DNA from: Smittium culicis
Lineage: Eukaryota; Kickxellomycota; Harpellomycetes; Harpellales; Legeriomycetaceae
Assembly: GCA_001970855.1 (NCBI GenBank)
Contig: LSSN01000059.1
Span: 1-64,000, forward strand
Reading direction: 5' to 3'
DNA: 64,000 nt
Shown here: positions 1-11,587 of the stretch, piece after piece
Layout of the letters: each line of letters begins with the position of its first letter
Numbering within the stretch: position 1 is the first letter of the stretch
The notes under the pieces: generated by a model
Database searches by the model: none
Seen by the model: the letters and a program-made list of their open reading frames with translations, nothing else
Told to the model about the DNA's origin: nothing
Program-made: the position numbers and the translations under genes

Positions 1-790
1 GCGAGGCTGGGCACCCTTGCCGCACTCCACAGAGGTATTCAGTGGGGTTGGAAACTTCATTTCCAACTCTAACTGCGATTTTCGGGGCATCATACATGCC
101 CTTGATCATATTGAGAAGTTTGCCCCCAGTGCCCACTGATCGCAGTTTATGCAGTAGGGCCATGTGAGGGACCCGGTCGTAGGCCTTGCTATAGTCGATA
201 TAGCACAGCCATGTTTCCTTGTTCTCAATTTTCCTTCGCCGGACTATTTCGTATAGAGTGGTCGCTTGGCCCGCACACTCCTCGAAATTCCGAAATCCGG
301 CTTGTTCTTTTACTAATATACTATATTTTGCATCGATTTTGCTGAGTTTGGTGGCCACAATTTTGGCCATCAGTTTCGCCAGTGTTGGGATCAGTGATAT
401 CCCTCGGTAGTTATCGGGGTCCTTCAGGTCACCTTTTTTAGGTACCGGGACCACTACTGATGTTTCTAGGCACGTGGGTATAACCCCAGTGTCATACATT
501 AGGTTAATGATTTTATGAATTAATTTTGCTAGTGAAGATGTGGGTGATGGCTCGGTCATCACCAGTTTCCATAACTCAGATGGTACACTGTCAGCTCCCG
601 GAGCTTTCCTATTAGGTGTATCTGCAAGTGCCTGGGTGATATCAGACCATAATATACTGTTATCACATTCTGGGTAATAGTCACAGTCATTAATGATAAG
701 ATTTTCCCAATTATCGGTGGATTGGCTGTTCCCAGTAGTCTCTTTGGCTAGTTCTCCAAAGTGATTAGTCCAAATTTTCATTTTCATTTT
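1..790 (-). pseudogene. LINE reverse transcriptase, N-terminal half (copy A)
   Basis: The minus-strand frame is open from about 790 to the window edge. In order it shows the pre-palm motif NRKAPGADSVPSELWK, the PVPKKGDLKDPDNYRGISL block, the palm A motif IDYSKAYDRVPHM with its aspartates, and the GVRQGCPAS block at the extreme edge. The YADD-type motif C lies outside the window. Upstream of 790 the linker continues in another frame (it reads SNDSKKLWNYIKSYTGKSF around 830-930), so one frameshift in an A-rich run separates linker and palm. The enzyme would copy LINE RNA into DNA at the nicked target. Copy A keeps motif residues that copy B has lost. Confidence 0.9.
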
Positions 791-1242
791 GCTTTTCAGT
801 TATTAAATTTTTATTTTTATCATACACTGGGTCATCGGCGATGCTTTGGAACGATTTCCCAGTGTATGATTTGATGTAATTCCAAAGCTTTTTGGAATCG
901 TTCGAAATTAATTGATCCGAAATTAATTTCATTTTCTTAGTGTATTTAATTTTTCGATCGTGTTTAATTGCGTCAATTGCATTATTTTTAGTAATTAAGT
1001 AATCCGATATATATATTTTTCCAAGAATTAATTTTTTTTAAAAGAATTTCGCCTGTTTTATATGCAGTTGATCGCCCGTTTGCTCAATGGTTCTGCACAG
1101 AGGTCAGTTGGTGCAGTCACAGCATTCAATGCCAGTTATTCCGACCATATCGTGGCTATTGTGTCTTTGCAGAGACTTTCTAGTGTCGAATATTCACTGT
1201 ATAGTGCATCAAATCGATTACTGAAAATTAATTGGCTTGCAA

Positions 1243-2056
1243 TTAATTGACTTTTTTCGCGTCTATTTTTGTTTTTTTTACAGTGTCTTTTAATACGTCA
1301 ATGCTCCACTGCGCCATTATCGGCATATGGTCGGAAATATCAATTTTTTTGCTTACTGTGCACCAGTTTTCTCGGATAGTGAAGCCGGCGTAAAAAATAT
1401 GGTCTATCATACGACCTATTTTATTTTTATTCCACCTTGAGCCTGTGGAATTGGTGACTTTAGCTCTGCTATAGCTTGCAACAAGTTTCTGGGAAGATTT
1501 GTTAGCGCCCTTAATATCCATGTTAAAGTCGCCGAGAATAATGTTTTTTTTTGAATTTGAATTTTGCCTTATTGATTAGGCTAAAAATTTCATTTGACGC
1601 TTTTAAGCGTCTAATTCATGTGCTAGGCATGTGGACATTTGTCACAATTGATTCGAATTTTTTGCCATTAATTTTCCCCCCATAAATTATACCGGATAAC
1701 CATGCTTGGCAGGATTGTAATTCGCTGATTTGAAGTCCAGATTTATTTCTGGCAGCCAGCAGTAACCCTTTACCGCCTTTTATTAAATTGGCTTTTGATT
1801 CGATACAAGTATACCCAGGTAGCCTGAATATATATGTGCTTTTAGTTAAAAAATTTTCTTGTAGAGCTAATACGTCTGGTTTTACACTATTGATGAAATG
1901 TATTAGCTCCTCGCTTATCCCTTTAATGCCACGGAAATTAAAAGTAATCACCGTAAAAGTGTCAGTACTTCCGGCAGGCATAATGATAAATTTTTGGGAT
2001 TTTACGGTGCTTAAATGTATACTATTTTCATTATTTAATGAATTTTTATTGTTCAA
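1243..2056 (-). pseudogene. LINE AP-like endonuclease domain (copy A), frameshifted
   Basis: Two minus-strand frames together give an exonuclease-endonuclease-phosphatase fold. The first (2056-1616) holds the N-terminal strand FTVITFNFRGI and the substrate-side LALQENFL motif with the catalytic glutamate. The second (about 1560-1243) holds ILGDFNMDIKG and the C-terminal catalytic SDHMPI box. Between them, at about 1560-1616, an A/T-rich run carries the frameshift, so no single protein is made as the sequence stands. In LINEs this domain nicks target DNA to prime reverse transcription. The joining segment before the reverse transcriptase (about 790-1240) is AT-rich and degraded. Confidence 0.85.
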
Positions 2057-2398
2057 TTTATGCCCAATAAAATTGGCAGATCGAAATTTTATATTTTTTT
2101 CCTGTCTAATTCTGGCATGTAATGCTTTTTCAATTTTTTTTTTTTCGAAATTCTACAGATTAATTTTATCGCCAGTTGTGGAGTGAATTTCGTGTCTCCA
2201 TTGGCTGTTGCTTTGTTTAATTTTTTTAACAGTAAAAGAGCGTTCAGTGAGTGCAGAATTTAGCACAATATACTTTTTTACGGTATCATTTTTGAGTTCC
2301 TGGACGTTGAGGACCAATAGTTTTTCTTGCTTTTATTTTTTTTATTTTTTAAATTTTTTTTGGTATTTTTAAGTATATTTAATTTTGGTTTTAGCTAA

Positions 2399-3785
2399 TT
2401 ATTCGAAATCCATGTCCTGATCGGTGTGGTCGGGCGAATCGGACGAATAATTAATTTCAGCGGCTGTTTCGCTGAAATTTTCGGCAAAATATTTTTTTTC
2501 GTATTCTATGTACTGCGCCTCAGTTATAATATTATTTCTGGCTTTTTCGGCCATAATTTCCAACTCTGTTGGAGTGCTGTAGCCATAAGGGTCCTCTGAT
2601 ACCGGAGTGCTAGGTATAATAATTTTTTTATACTTTTTTTCAGTCCTGTTATTGGCATCGTAGTTGCCAATATTTTCGGAAAAATTTTTTCCGTGTTTTT
2701 TTGGCACCGAATTTTGGCCCAATGAGTTTTGTAAAACCGGCTCATCAGGTTGAGCGTCAGTTTTTTCTGCCTTTCTTGACTCTGCCATAGCTATTGAGCT
2801 AGCAGGAGGTCGTTTCATCCCAACTGTACCTCTTCGTTGTTCAGTACATAGAGGTTTGGGAGATTCCTGGTCTACATATTTAGGTTTATCAGCCCCTGAT
2901 TGAACATCTGGCATAATATCAGCTTCAGCTGTACCTTTGATTTCTTCATCAGTTCGATCTATTGTTATATTTTGAGTTTTTTTTGGATTTTTTCTGCTTT
3001 TGTTTTTCAAAAACTCGCAGCTGGACCTCCAGTGTCCTTCTTGCTTGCAGTATCTGCAAGCTTCTTTGCATCCTCTATAGAAGATTTTGATTCTTCCATT
3101 CTCATAGTCTAGGAAGCTTGGAATGATTGTATCAACAGATTTTTTCCTTATTAAAATTTAAACTCCATAGGGGAGGAATTCGGTGAGCCCTTTTCTGCAC
3201 AGGGAACTGATATCAATGATTTCTGATATTTGTTCAAGTGTGTCCTTGATTAAATCCATTAGAGTGAGTATATCAACATCTCCAAGGTTTGGGATGTTGA
3301 CAACAGTGATGTCCTCCTCTAATTTTTCTGTCTGGTACATCTCAATTTCCTTGAGATTGTGCGAGAAAGTTTTTTGCATAACATTTTTTGCATCGTCTTT
3401 TTTGCTAAATATAAGGTAAGTAATTCTAGCTCGATGATCATCTTTTCTTATGTAGATGCAGCCATAATAGATCGTGGGCGAGTTTATATAGCGCGTTCAT
3501 GTGGTCTTCTTGAAACTGCGCCCATGGTATGCCAATTTTGCGATCTGAGCCATTTTGGCACAGTCGTTTTAGACTGGTTTTCTTTCCGCCATATAGTAAA
3601 TGTTTAACCGAAACATCTCTATACTGGCTCATATCAATTTTTTGATCGTATCTGAAAATAGATTTGATCTTTTTTGGTTCATTTTTTTTTATAACGATGG
3701 GCTTGGGGGTTCCATGAGGGAGATTTCCGTTCAGGACATCGCTAAACGTGTTTCTAGCACGTTTAATAGGCTTTTCGTTGGCCAT
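2399..3785 (-). pseudogene. LINE ORF1 (nucleic-acid-binding, CCHC zinc knuckle), broken
   Basis: Three minus-strand frames make up ORF1. 3785-3438 starts MANEKPIKRARNTF and is basic. 3379-3158 contains the acidic, leucine-rich ITVVNIPNLGDVDILTLMD. About 3150-2399 contains DYENGRIKIFYRGCKEA followed by a textbook zinc knuckle CRYCKQEGHWRSSC (CX2CX4HX4C) at about 3065-3025. A charged tail of about 200 residues follows, ending at the stop at 2399. ORF1 proteins of LINEs coat the element RNA. Frame changes at about 3430 and 3150 mean it is not intact. ORF1 lies upstream of the endonuclease with a gap of about 340 bp. Confidence 0.8.
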
Positions 3786-3960
3786 AGTGGTAGGTAAAGT
3801 TTTTTTTTGTGCTTTTGTTTTTTTGTATTTTTTTTTGAGTGGGCTTTTTTAAGTGTCGCAAATTAGTCGAAATAATCAAATTCGTTAAATTCAGCGATTT
3901 GCATACTTTTTTTTTTTTATATTTGGCTAATTAAAACTGTGCACCAAACTGCCCAAGTTC

Positions 3961-4513
3961 CTCCTTTACACTCTTTAAGGTCATGGTTCTATTGCTTTTA
4001 AAATGTAATTAACATAATATAACCTTTGGAAAGTTATCAATTATCAACTTACATTTTAAATTGATTCTAGAAAATTAGACATTACGTTTATTTTTTGCAC
4101 AATGATATTTCTATTATATATATTTGAAAAATATAAAAAACCCATAAAATAGACACACAATTTATAAATAATTAATTTATCCTAATTTTAATAGAATATA
4201 CATATAGGGGTTAAAATTCAGAAAATTCATATTTCTGTATAAAGTTCTATATAAAAGTGCAAGTTTTAACTACCATCAATTGATTTTTAAAATTTTATTT
4301 CATAGCTTATATTTTAAAAAATTTTATAGCTTTTCTGAATAACGTGTTAATATAAATTGTGTAGAAAAAGCAAAATAATACCGATATATCAGTCATGCAA
4401 AATAGTCAACAGTAAAAATTACATAAAGCATAAAAACCTGCTAAAATATCCGCGTTCATTGATTAAATTGGATAAATTTTACACAAAATATACGTAAAAT
4501 TTAATGAGTCATA
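3961..4513. other. AT-rich spacer
   Basis: Very AT-rich sequence between the presumed 5' end of LINE copy A and the stop of the secreted-protein gene. It would hold that gene's 3' untranslated region and polyadenylation signals (several AATAAA-like strings on the minus strand). No ORF or repeat recognised. Confidence 0.5.
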
Positions 4514-5383
4514 TTATTCATATCGATCTTTCAAATCCATATAATGTTTATTTGAATAATTAACGAGCTCTCTAAGATCATTTTCAACATTACTTGCCAA
4601 ATAAGCACAGTTTATAGAATCATCTTTTTGTGGTACATCTCCATCAAGCGCTCCTCTGCAAACATTACCGAGCGTCAAGATTTGTTCAGCTTTACCAATG
4701 TTGAGCTTTTCTAGACGAATTTTAATCACATTCACGCTTTTAATAGTATGATTGATGAAATCATAAATGTCACTATATTGCTCAGTAAATTTTTTACCGA
4801 TACCATTGGATTGGATCATCTCATAATTCTCTTTAAATTGTGTTAAAATATCGATTTTTAGTGTCATGCGTTTTAGGACGCGTGTAACAACATGAGAAAT
4901 AAGATAGTTTACATCTACATCATTAAATTTTTGTTGGCAATAATCAAGGTCATCTCTTAATGAGTAGCAGTCGTCGCGTATTGGTGGATCAACGCACATA
5001 TCGAAAATTTCATAAATATTACAAAATTTCTTTGCATCAAAAAGACCTATATTAATATAAAACAAATGATCGTCATATAGAGCATTATAAAATTCCACAT
5101 ATGTTTTTTCGGCCTCTTTTACTAATTCGTTCCCTGTTACAAAAATTTGACCATATCGGCAATCATCTACACTATTAACAGTTATTCTTTTGATTCTTAA
5201 AGCATTAGATTTCTTTCCTTTGTAGAGATCTTTTAACAATCCGTTCATACTTTCATTATAATCGCTTCTATGCAAGCAAAAATTTATAGAATTTACAGGC
5301 TCTGTATACGAACTCTTGATTTCTCTAGAAGAACAGGTGTTATATATAAACAGCGAAGCCAATATACTATAGTTTAATCTCAT
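4514..5383 (-). CDS. Predicted secreted cysteine-containing protein, unknown family
   Basis: The gene encodes 289 residues in one exon. Residues 1-18 form a signal peptide (MRLNYSILASLFIYNTCSS: short basic N-end, hydrophobic core). The mature part has eight cysteines: two early (near residues 36 and 75), a cluster at about 121, 130, 139 and 149, and two near the C-terminus. An even number fits disulfide pairing in a secreted protein. The rest is hydrophilic and probably helical, with no transmembrane segment or anchor signal. The 5' flank is T-rich, with ATG directly after a CAAGAAAACAAAAAAA-type leader. I recognise no family; a lineage-specific secreted protein (effector or surface protein) is an inference. 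Composition is less AT-biased than its surroundings, which supports a real gene. Confidence 0.7.
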   Translation of the reverse strand: MRLNYSILASLFIYNTCSSREIKSSYTEPVNSINFCLHRSDYNESMNGLLKDLYKGKKSNALRIKRITVNSVDDCRYGQIFVTGNELVKEAEKTYVEFYNALYDDHLFYINIGLFDAKKFCNIYEIFDMCVDPPIRDDCYSLRDDLDYCQQKFNDVDVNYLISHVVTRVLKRMTLKIDILTQFKENYEMIQSNGIGKKFTEQYSDIYDFINHTIKSVNVIKIRLEKLNIGKAEQILTLGNVCRGALDGDVPQKDDSINCAYLASNVENDLRELVNYSNKHYMDLKDRYE

Positions 5384-8008
5384 TTTTTTTGTTTTCTTGT
5401 AGATTCTAATAATTTGATTATATTTATTTTCTCCTAATTCACAATTGTTTGTGTATTACTAAAAAAAAAAGAAACATTTCTTGTTAATTTATACTTTTTT
5501 TTAAATCTGTTTGTTGTACGTTTATCTCATCTAAATCTTGAATCTTGAAAAGTCAATTTTTTTTATAGCAATTTTTTAGCATAATTAATTAAACATACTA
5601 TATTTTATTTAACCTTTTTCTTCGTCAGTTGGCTTTTTTTGGGCTGCCAAATTAGTTTACATAATTCAGAACAATAATTTAACAATCAAGATCAATAATT
5701 TACTATATTTTAAACATTAAGCATCCAAAAATTACTGACTACAAATTGGGTTACCCAACTATACTTTTGATTAAAGCTTATTTTTTTTGGAATAAGAAAG
5801 GTATAAATTAATCACAATTTTTTCAGTGTTATAACTGGTTTATTATAATTTACATTTTTATACATCAATAGGTGTTTTAAAGTATTTATGGCTCAATTAA
5901 AATCGATATTTTTTCATTTAGTTTTATGTATATTATGCTTTTATTACTATATTCACAACGTATTATTATTCACTCGGCATTTATATTTTCTCAGAAAATG
6001 AACTTTTACTATTTCTAAATATATTAATATATTTTAAAGGTATGATCCATATCAGCACATGTTGTCAAAATGATATATTTTAAAGCATGTAAGTGGTGCG
6101 AGGAATCATGAGGACTAACGATTGCGCATTCACTCTGAAATACTCAAAACCTTTTTGATCATAACTTAATATACTTATTTATTTTACTGCCTATAGAAAA
6201 TTTTTACTACAGTTAGGTTAGCTAGGTAGTATTTATATACGAAAAGTTTTTAATCAAATATAGGCTAAATTAATAGATTCAAGTATTTAAAAATCTTTAG
6301 ATTGCTTTATAAAAATAAAGAACGCATGGGAGATTCTGAACAAAGAGAATACTTTGTTGCAGTTTAATTTTATTGACCTGAATACTCACTTAATGATAGT
6401 ATATGGGCGGAATTTTAAGGCATTTTGATTTTTCTAATTCTTCTTTTCAATATAAAATTTTTATTTGCTATAAAAGTAAATTATTCAACTCATTGGTCGT
6501 TTATTTTTTATGCGGTTTTATAAACTGAAACTCTTTGCACTATAACATGACCTATTCATGAAGAATCACCCACATAGCTATAAAAAATTTACAATTAATA
6601 GATATTCTAGCCATCCAATAAAAAATCTTCATAATATTGCACAATATAAAAATATTATAGATCGAATCTGATTTTCTGAAATGAATAATACATTTTTAGA
6701 GTGGAATGTATAAATTTATGCAAAATGATATAAAATCAACTGCTAAAATAGCCCTGCTTACTAAATGCAAAGTTATTTCCGCTATTTTATCAATTATAGA
6801 CAATTAAGGATAGTAGAGATAAATTTAATAATATAATATCGATTTTGCTATAGAATACTAATTATTAGTAAAAATAAAAATTTTGTTTAATTATCACTTG
6901 AAAGAAATTCTTTTTGAAAATTATTACAACTTAGTAAATTCCTTAACTCGCGCGGTTAATATTATACTATTTTTAGTCAAGAAATTATTTATGGTACTCT
7001 GGAATGAAATATATTAATCATTTAATACATTTATTTTTAAAATAATTTCCTTCTATTATACTTTTCCACAAAATTTTAACAAAAATACGATAAATTTTTT
7101 TTCTTTCAAGTATTTCAGTTTATTTTGGGTTAAAACGGATATAAACAGACCATATATTTTAGTAAGTTTTATAATTGTTAATAGGATTATATATTTTTGC
7201 AATAAATTTTGGTATTAAATATCACATTAAGCTAAATAAATACTTTTCTATTCAATTTTGTAATAATATCAATCTATTTTGAACAAATGTAATTTTTTTG
7301 ATTAGTAATTACCTGCTTATTGTTGAAACAATTCAATTTTCACATATTATAATTTTTGAAACAATTATATCTAATCTCTTATACGAATATGCACATTTAA
7401 GCTAAACAATAGATTTTCTAAAATCCTAAAAAATTTAAATAGGTGCATTAGAAAAACAACAAAAAATATTATAAACTTTATAAGCGATACCAATATATTA
7501 ATGCGATAGAAACTTGTAAGATTAGTTATTATTCTGCTTGAATATACCATATATGCGTAAATCGAATCATCCAGCCTAAAATACACAGACAAGGGCACTT
7601 TTTGTAATGAAAAAAATTTTTTTTTTCATTAAAATAAAAATATTTACAAACGAAAATCAACCATGAATATTAAATCGAGATTTAAACATAAATACAGAAA
7701 GATAATTTATAAGGAAGGTACACAATCCATTTTTCTTTAAGCTATTTGAGCTAAAGGTGTATTTTGAAAATATTATTGGAGTCAACCTTATACAGATCAT
7801 ACATATTCAGACATCCATTATAACTGACTATATAAGCATAGATCAGTATTCAAAATTTAATAAATCAAGCTAATAAAGAATTAGTAAAAGTTGCTGTAAT
7901 AAATTTAGGTTAAAATATATTTTAATTCGTCAAAAAAGTCGAATTTATTGACGAATTCAAATTAATATTACCACATTAGTAAAATGAACTTATTTTATGG
8001 AATGTAGC
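5384..8008. other. AT-rich region without a gene
   Basis: Extremely AT-rich. The longest frame, on the minus strand at 7371-7598, has no recognisable features. A short coding-like remnant at about 6318-6440 is listed separately. Nothing else seen. Confidence 0.6.
6318..6440 (+). repeat. Dispersed repeat remnant shared with 42.3-42.5 kb
   Basis: The segment resembles 42340-42480 on the same strand. GGAGATTCTGAACAAAGAGA here matches GAGAGATTCTGAACTAAGAG there. The block ggcggaattttaaggcattt here matches ggcggaattgaaaaggcaat there, and both are followed by a T/C-rich run. The two translate to related peptides (MGDSEQRE versus LRDSELRE, then an AEF/AEL block). So both derive from one dispersed coding element, here carrying stops. 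Family unknown. Confidence 0.55.
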
Positions 8009-8240
8009 TTAACCCTTTCCCAGGCGGTGATCAAAAATGCCCTTTTTCAAAAATGAGCACCCCTGTTCAGCAGGCTAAAAATGATCTACAAAAATTAATT
8101 CTTTTTTTTTCATCTATTTTATTCATCAAATATTTTTTATCGTTGTAAAATGTTATAAATAGCTTTATAAACTGAACAATAAAATATATTAAATCAAATC
8201 AAAAAAAAAAAAACTGAAAGGTGTTTGGGCTTTGAATTTC
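8009..8240 (-). repeat. TTAA-flanked MITE, degenerate copy
   Basis: Starts TTAACCCTTTCCCAGGCGG, the same terminal sequence as the intact copies at 42.9 and 39.0 kb, in the reverse orientation. The far end (AAAGGTGTTTGGGCTTTGAA near 8218-8238) is a decayed form of the other terminus. The interior carries a long A-run and is strongly diverged. Confidence 0.5.
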
Positions 8241-8427
8241 AGAATTCTACAAATTTTTTTCAAGGAAAAAATATATGATTATAAATTGTTCTGGGTATAA
8301 CTGGGTGAAGAAACAATGATAATATGTTTATGAGCTAAGAAGATTATGACTTTTTAAATGAGTTAAATTTATACGAATCATGAAATAACTAAAATTTATT
8401 TATTTATTTATTATTTTTAATTGTATT

Positions 8428-8525
8428 CACTAATCACTAATCACTAATCACTAATCACTAATCACTAATCACTAATCACTAATCACTAATCACTAATCAC
8501 TAATCACTAATCACTAATCACTAAT
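8428..8525. repeat. 14 perfect tandem copies of CACTAAT heptamer
   Basis: Ninety-eight bases consist of exactly fourteen uninterrupted copies of CACTAAT (TTAGTGA on the other strand). Perfect identity implies recent expansion by slippage or a templated origin. It lies about 130 bp upstream of the truncated 5' end of LINE copy B. The unit looks like a telomere-type G/T repeat (TTAGTGA versus TTAGGG), but no other block of it occurs in the window. Confidence 0.97.
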
Positions 8526-8656
8526 TAGAATTTTTAATTTTGGCTATACATAAATAGTAGATAAAAGTTTTAATTATCCTAGTCTTTTAATGAGTACACT
8601 TGGTTATAAAATATTTACTGGATTTAGAATTTTTTTATTTGCTGTAAATAAAAAAA

Positions 8657-10530
8657 GATAAGCCCTTTATGAACTTGTGGCAAAAATTTTGGCCACCAAA
8701 CTCAGCAAAATTGACGCGAAATACTATTTATTGGTAAAAGAGCAAGCTGGATTTCGGAATTTCGAGGAGTGTGCGGGTCAAGCGACCATTCTATACGAAA
8801 TAGTACGCAGACGGAAAATTCAGAACAAGGAAACATGGCTGTGCTATATCGACTATAGCAAGGCCTACATTAGGGTTCCCCACATGGCCCTACTGCATAA
8901 ACTGCGATCAGTGGGCATTGGGGGCAAACTTTTCAACATGATCAAGGGCATGTATGGTGCCCCGAAAATCGCAGTTAGGGTTGGAAATGAAGTTTCCAAC
9001 CCCACTGAATACCTCTGTGGAGGGCTGCAAGGGTGCCCAGCCTCGCCGATACTCTTCGGCTTTTTCATCAACGATATATTCAAGGGCGTACGAGGTGTGC
9101 AGGTACCTACGGCTAATCTCAATCATAACAGGACTACTATTTGCCGACGATGTCGTGCTATTCGCCGAATCATCAGCCGACCTACAAGCCGCACTGGATA
9201 CCATAAACGAATCGTCAGATACTTGAGAAATGACTGTGAATGCCTTTAAGCGCGAGATTATGACAGTAAGCGGGGAGTTGACTACTGATATGACCCTGCA
9301 GGGCCAAAAAGTCGACTCCACCGACCAGTACACCTACTTGGACTATATTATGAATAGCAAGTGGGATTTATCTGGGACTATCAAGAACAACAAGAACAAG
9401 GTCAGGAAGGCTGTATACGCTGCATACAGCTTCCTGAGACGGTTTGATGTGCTGAAAACATTAAAAATAAAGTTCATCAATTCGGTGCTGATGCCGATTG
9501 GATGTTACGGTGGGGAGAAATTTGGCATGAGCGAAGCCAGATGCAAGCCCATACAGATGGAAATCGACAAGGTAATCCGAATGGTTGCCAACTCCGGTAA
9601 ATCAGTGGCCATGGAGCGCATCAGGGACGAACTGGGCATAACCTCAGTTTTCATGCGCACCAGCACAGCCCGTGAGCGTGCATACCATAGGTGGCCTACC
9701 TCAAAAACATGGATCGCCGACCTCATCAAGGCACCGATGAAGTCACGGATGGCCACCTGGGTGACCGGGAGTGCCCGGTGGATCAAAAAATTTTGCTCCC
9801 AAGATTCAAACGGTCGGACTATCATCACCATTGTCGACCGTAAACGACGAAATAACCGGTCTGTCATCCACCGGTGGACGGTGGACAGGAAAATAGGCAA
9901 AAAAGGCAACTGGGTTGACCTTCAAGCAATGTATCTGGACCTGAAGCTGGGCCTTATGGACATTGGTAAAATGAGTATGGGCACATTCCGGACTGCGCAT
10001 CGCCTGTCGGTCGTGAAAATTGTCGACCAAAAATTCAAAAAATTTTGCCCCTGCTGCAACTTGTGTGTGCCTGAAACGGTCGACCACATACTTCTGAGCT
10101 GCAGCCGGTGGCGAAATCACCGATGATCGACGATCGGCCGGTTCATACCGATGCCGATCAGTTATGACGAATAATTTTTACTTTCGAATTTCAACGAAGC
10201 CCGGTTGGGGCTAGTTGGAAAACTCCTTGGGGGGGGGGGGTCTAAAAAATCTTTTAGCCAGCTTCGAGCTGGCACAGCCGATCAAAATTTTGAGCTGGAA
10301 ACAGCCAAATTTTTGAACGGCATCCGCGTGCCCAGAACACTTATACTGCAGAGTATAAATGATTCACCAGCCCCCTTGATCCAATGACCAGTGGGCATGG
10401 AGCTGCTACAGCGGCGGAGGGGGGTCGGTTGAAAAACTATTATCATGATATTTTTAAAACTTTTTAAATGTTTTTCATTAGAATTTTGTATAATTTTAAA
10501 TATGAATAATAAACTCTCTATCAAAATTAA
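8657..10530 (+). mobile_element. 5'-truncated LINE retrotransposon, copy B
   Basis: Homology to copy A starts near 8660, inside the reverse transcriptase, so ORF1, endonuclease and the RT N-terminus are missing: typical of aborted target-primed reverse transcription. Base composition jumps from AT-rich to about half GC at the boundary. Coding sequence ends at 10126, followed by a 3' untranslated region of about 400 bp with an 11-12-base G run (about 10230-10241). The 3' end near 10.53 kb is judged by the return to AT-rich DNA. I found no clear poly-A tail or target-site duplication. Confidence 0.88.
8677..10126 (+). pseudogene. LINE reverse transcriptase and C-terminal zinc finger (copy B), broken
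   Basis: The first frame (8677-9120) carries VKEQAGFRNFEECAGQAT, palm A IDYSKAYIRVPHM, GLQGCPASPILFGFFINDIF. A frameshift at about 9100-9130 moves to the frame holding motif C, GLLFADDVVLFAE (about 9138-9176). A TGA at 9227-9229 interrupts the thumb, after which the same frame runs on to 10126. The C-terminus has the LINE-type zinc finger CPCCNLCVPETVDHILLSC. In palm A the second conserved acidic residue is isoleucine (KAYIRV, against KAYDRV in copy A), and the GVRQG turn is altered to GLQG. The copy is therefore dead at several independent points. Confidence 0.92.
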
Positions 10531-11587
10531 CAAAAAATGGCCAAATGAAGATTAGATTACATTAAACCTATTTAATATACATAAATATAATTAATATATT
10601 AATTATTAGTTCTATAATCAATAAGAGAGTTGTTATGATTTTCAGGATAAGTGCCACTAGGCGTTTAAAAAGTTTATTTATTAATAATAATGACAATTGT
10701 TGTCAGATAATGTATATAAAACTATGAGGAAACTAGGCTATTTATGTGTTTTGGTAAAACTTGAAAACACAACTTAAACAAAGATAATAAGTATTAACAG
10801 TAATAGATGCCAAGGGAAATCATTAATAGAAAAAGCCAATGCTAATTATTGGCTATTTAATAGTTATTTTCAAAGGGGAAAATTCCCAAAAGAAAAGTCA
10901 AGGGGTAAGAGTAACCAATCATGAAAAGAGTATAAAAAATATTTTCGGGAATGTATATGATGCATTAAAAACCTACCGGCCTGTGGTATGAAATTATTAT
11001 TGATCTGAAAGAGATATTTCTTATTGTTATTTTTTATATTTTAAGAAAATTCAAGATTCTCAATTTACGAAGTTTTTTTTTCAACATCTTAATAAAATCT
11101 TGATTGGATCTTTACCATCTTTATATAAAGATTATTTTTTTATTTTATTCTTATTATACTATTTCAATATACAATCACTATAATTATTTTCTCTTTATTT
11201 AAAAACCTATAATACTAAAAGTAAGAAATAAAATTACCACAAAAAAGGAACAAAATACCCTTCATTAAACGCTTTTTTATATCATTATCCAATTTTTTAT
11301 ATCGGAAATAAATTTAATAAATAAATTTCAAATTTAAAGCTATATAAAACGAATCGTACAAAACATCTATTTATTGATTAGAGAAACACATTCAGTACCG
11401 TGACAGGTTATAAACGGAGAAATCTATACAAAATAATATTTAGTTGTAAATTTTTTAATTTATAGCTCTTGATAGATCTAATAAAGTAGATAGAATCTCA
11501 TTTAAATTCAGCTTGAATTAAAATAATAATGAATGATGGTTTTATTACTCAAATAATTTATATCAATTTTTTTTTATAAGGCCTGGT
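10531..11587. other. AT-rich spacer
   Basis: AT-rich sequence between LINE copy B and the first MITE of the next cluster. No ORF of note and no repeat that I recognise. Confidence 0.5.

Larger units (their letters stand above)
1..3960 (-). mobile_element. Non-LTR (LINE) retrotransposon copy A, 3' part outside window
   Basis: Reading the minus strand from about 3.95 kb down to base 1 gives the usual LINE order: an ORF1 protein with a CCHC zinc knuckle, an AP-like endonuclease, then a reverse transcriptase cut by the window edge. Copy B at 8.66-10.5 kb belongs to the same family: bases 1-380 here are the near-identical reverse complement of its reverse transcriptase. Reading frames are interrupted several times, mostly near A/T homopolymers, so the copy is inactive or the assembly carries homopolymer errors. 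The 5' boundary near 3.95 kb is where coding-like composition stops; I see no target-site duplication. Clade is not certain; zinc-knuckle ORF1 plus AP endonuclease is common in fungal Tad/L1-like elements. Confidence 0.9.

Noticed and set aside
1788..2186. Plus-strand frame of 132 codons
   Set aside because: Antisense of the LINE endonuclease domain in copy A.
8865..9333. Minus-strand frames opposite LINE copy B
   Set aside because: The plus strand carries the recognisable reverse transcriptase motifs; these are shadows.
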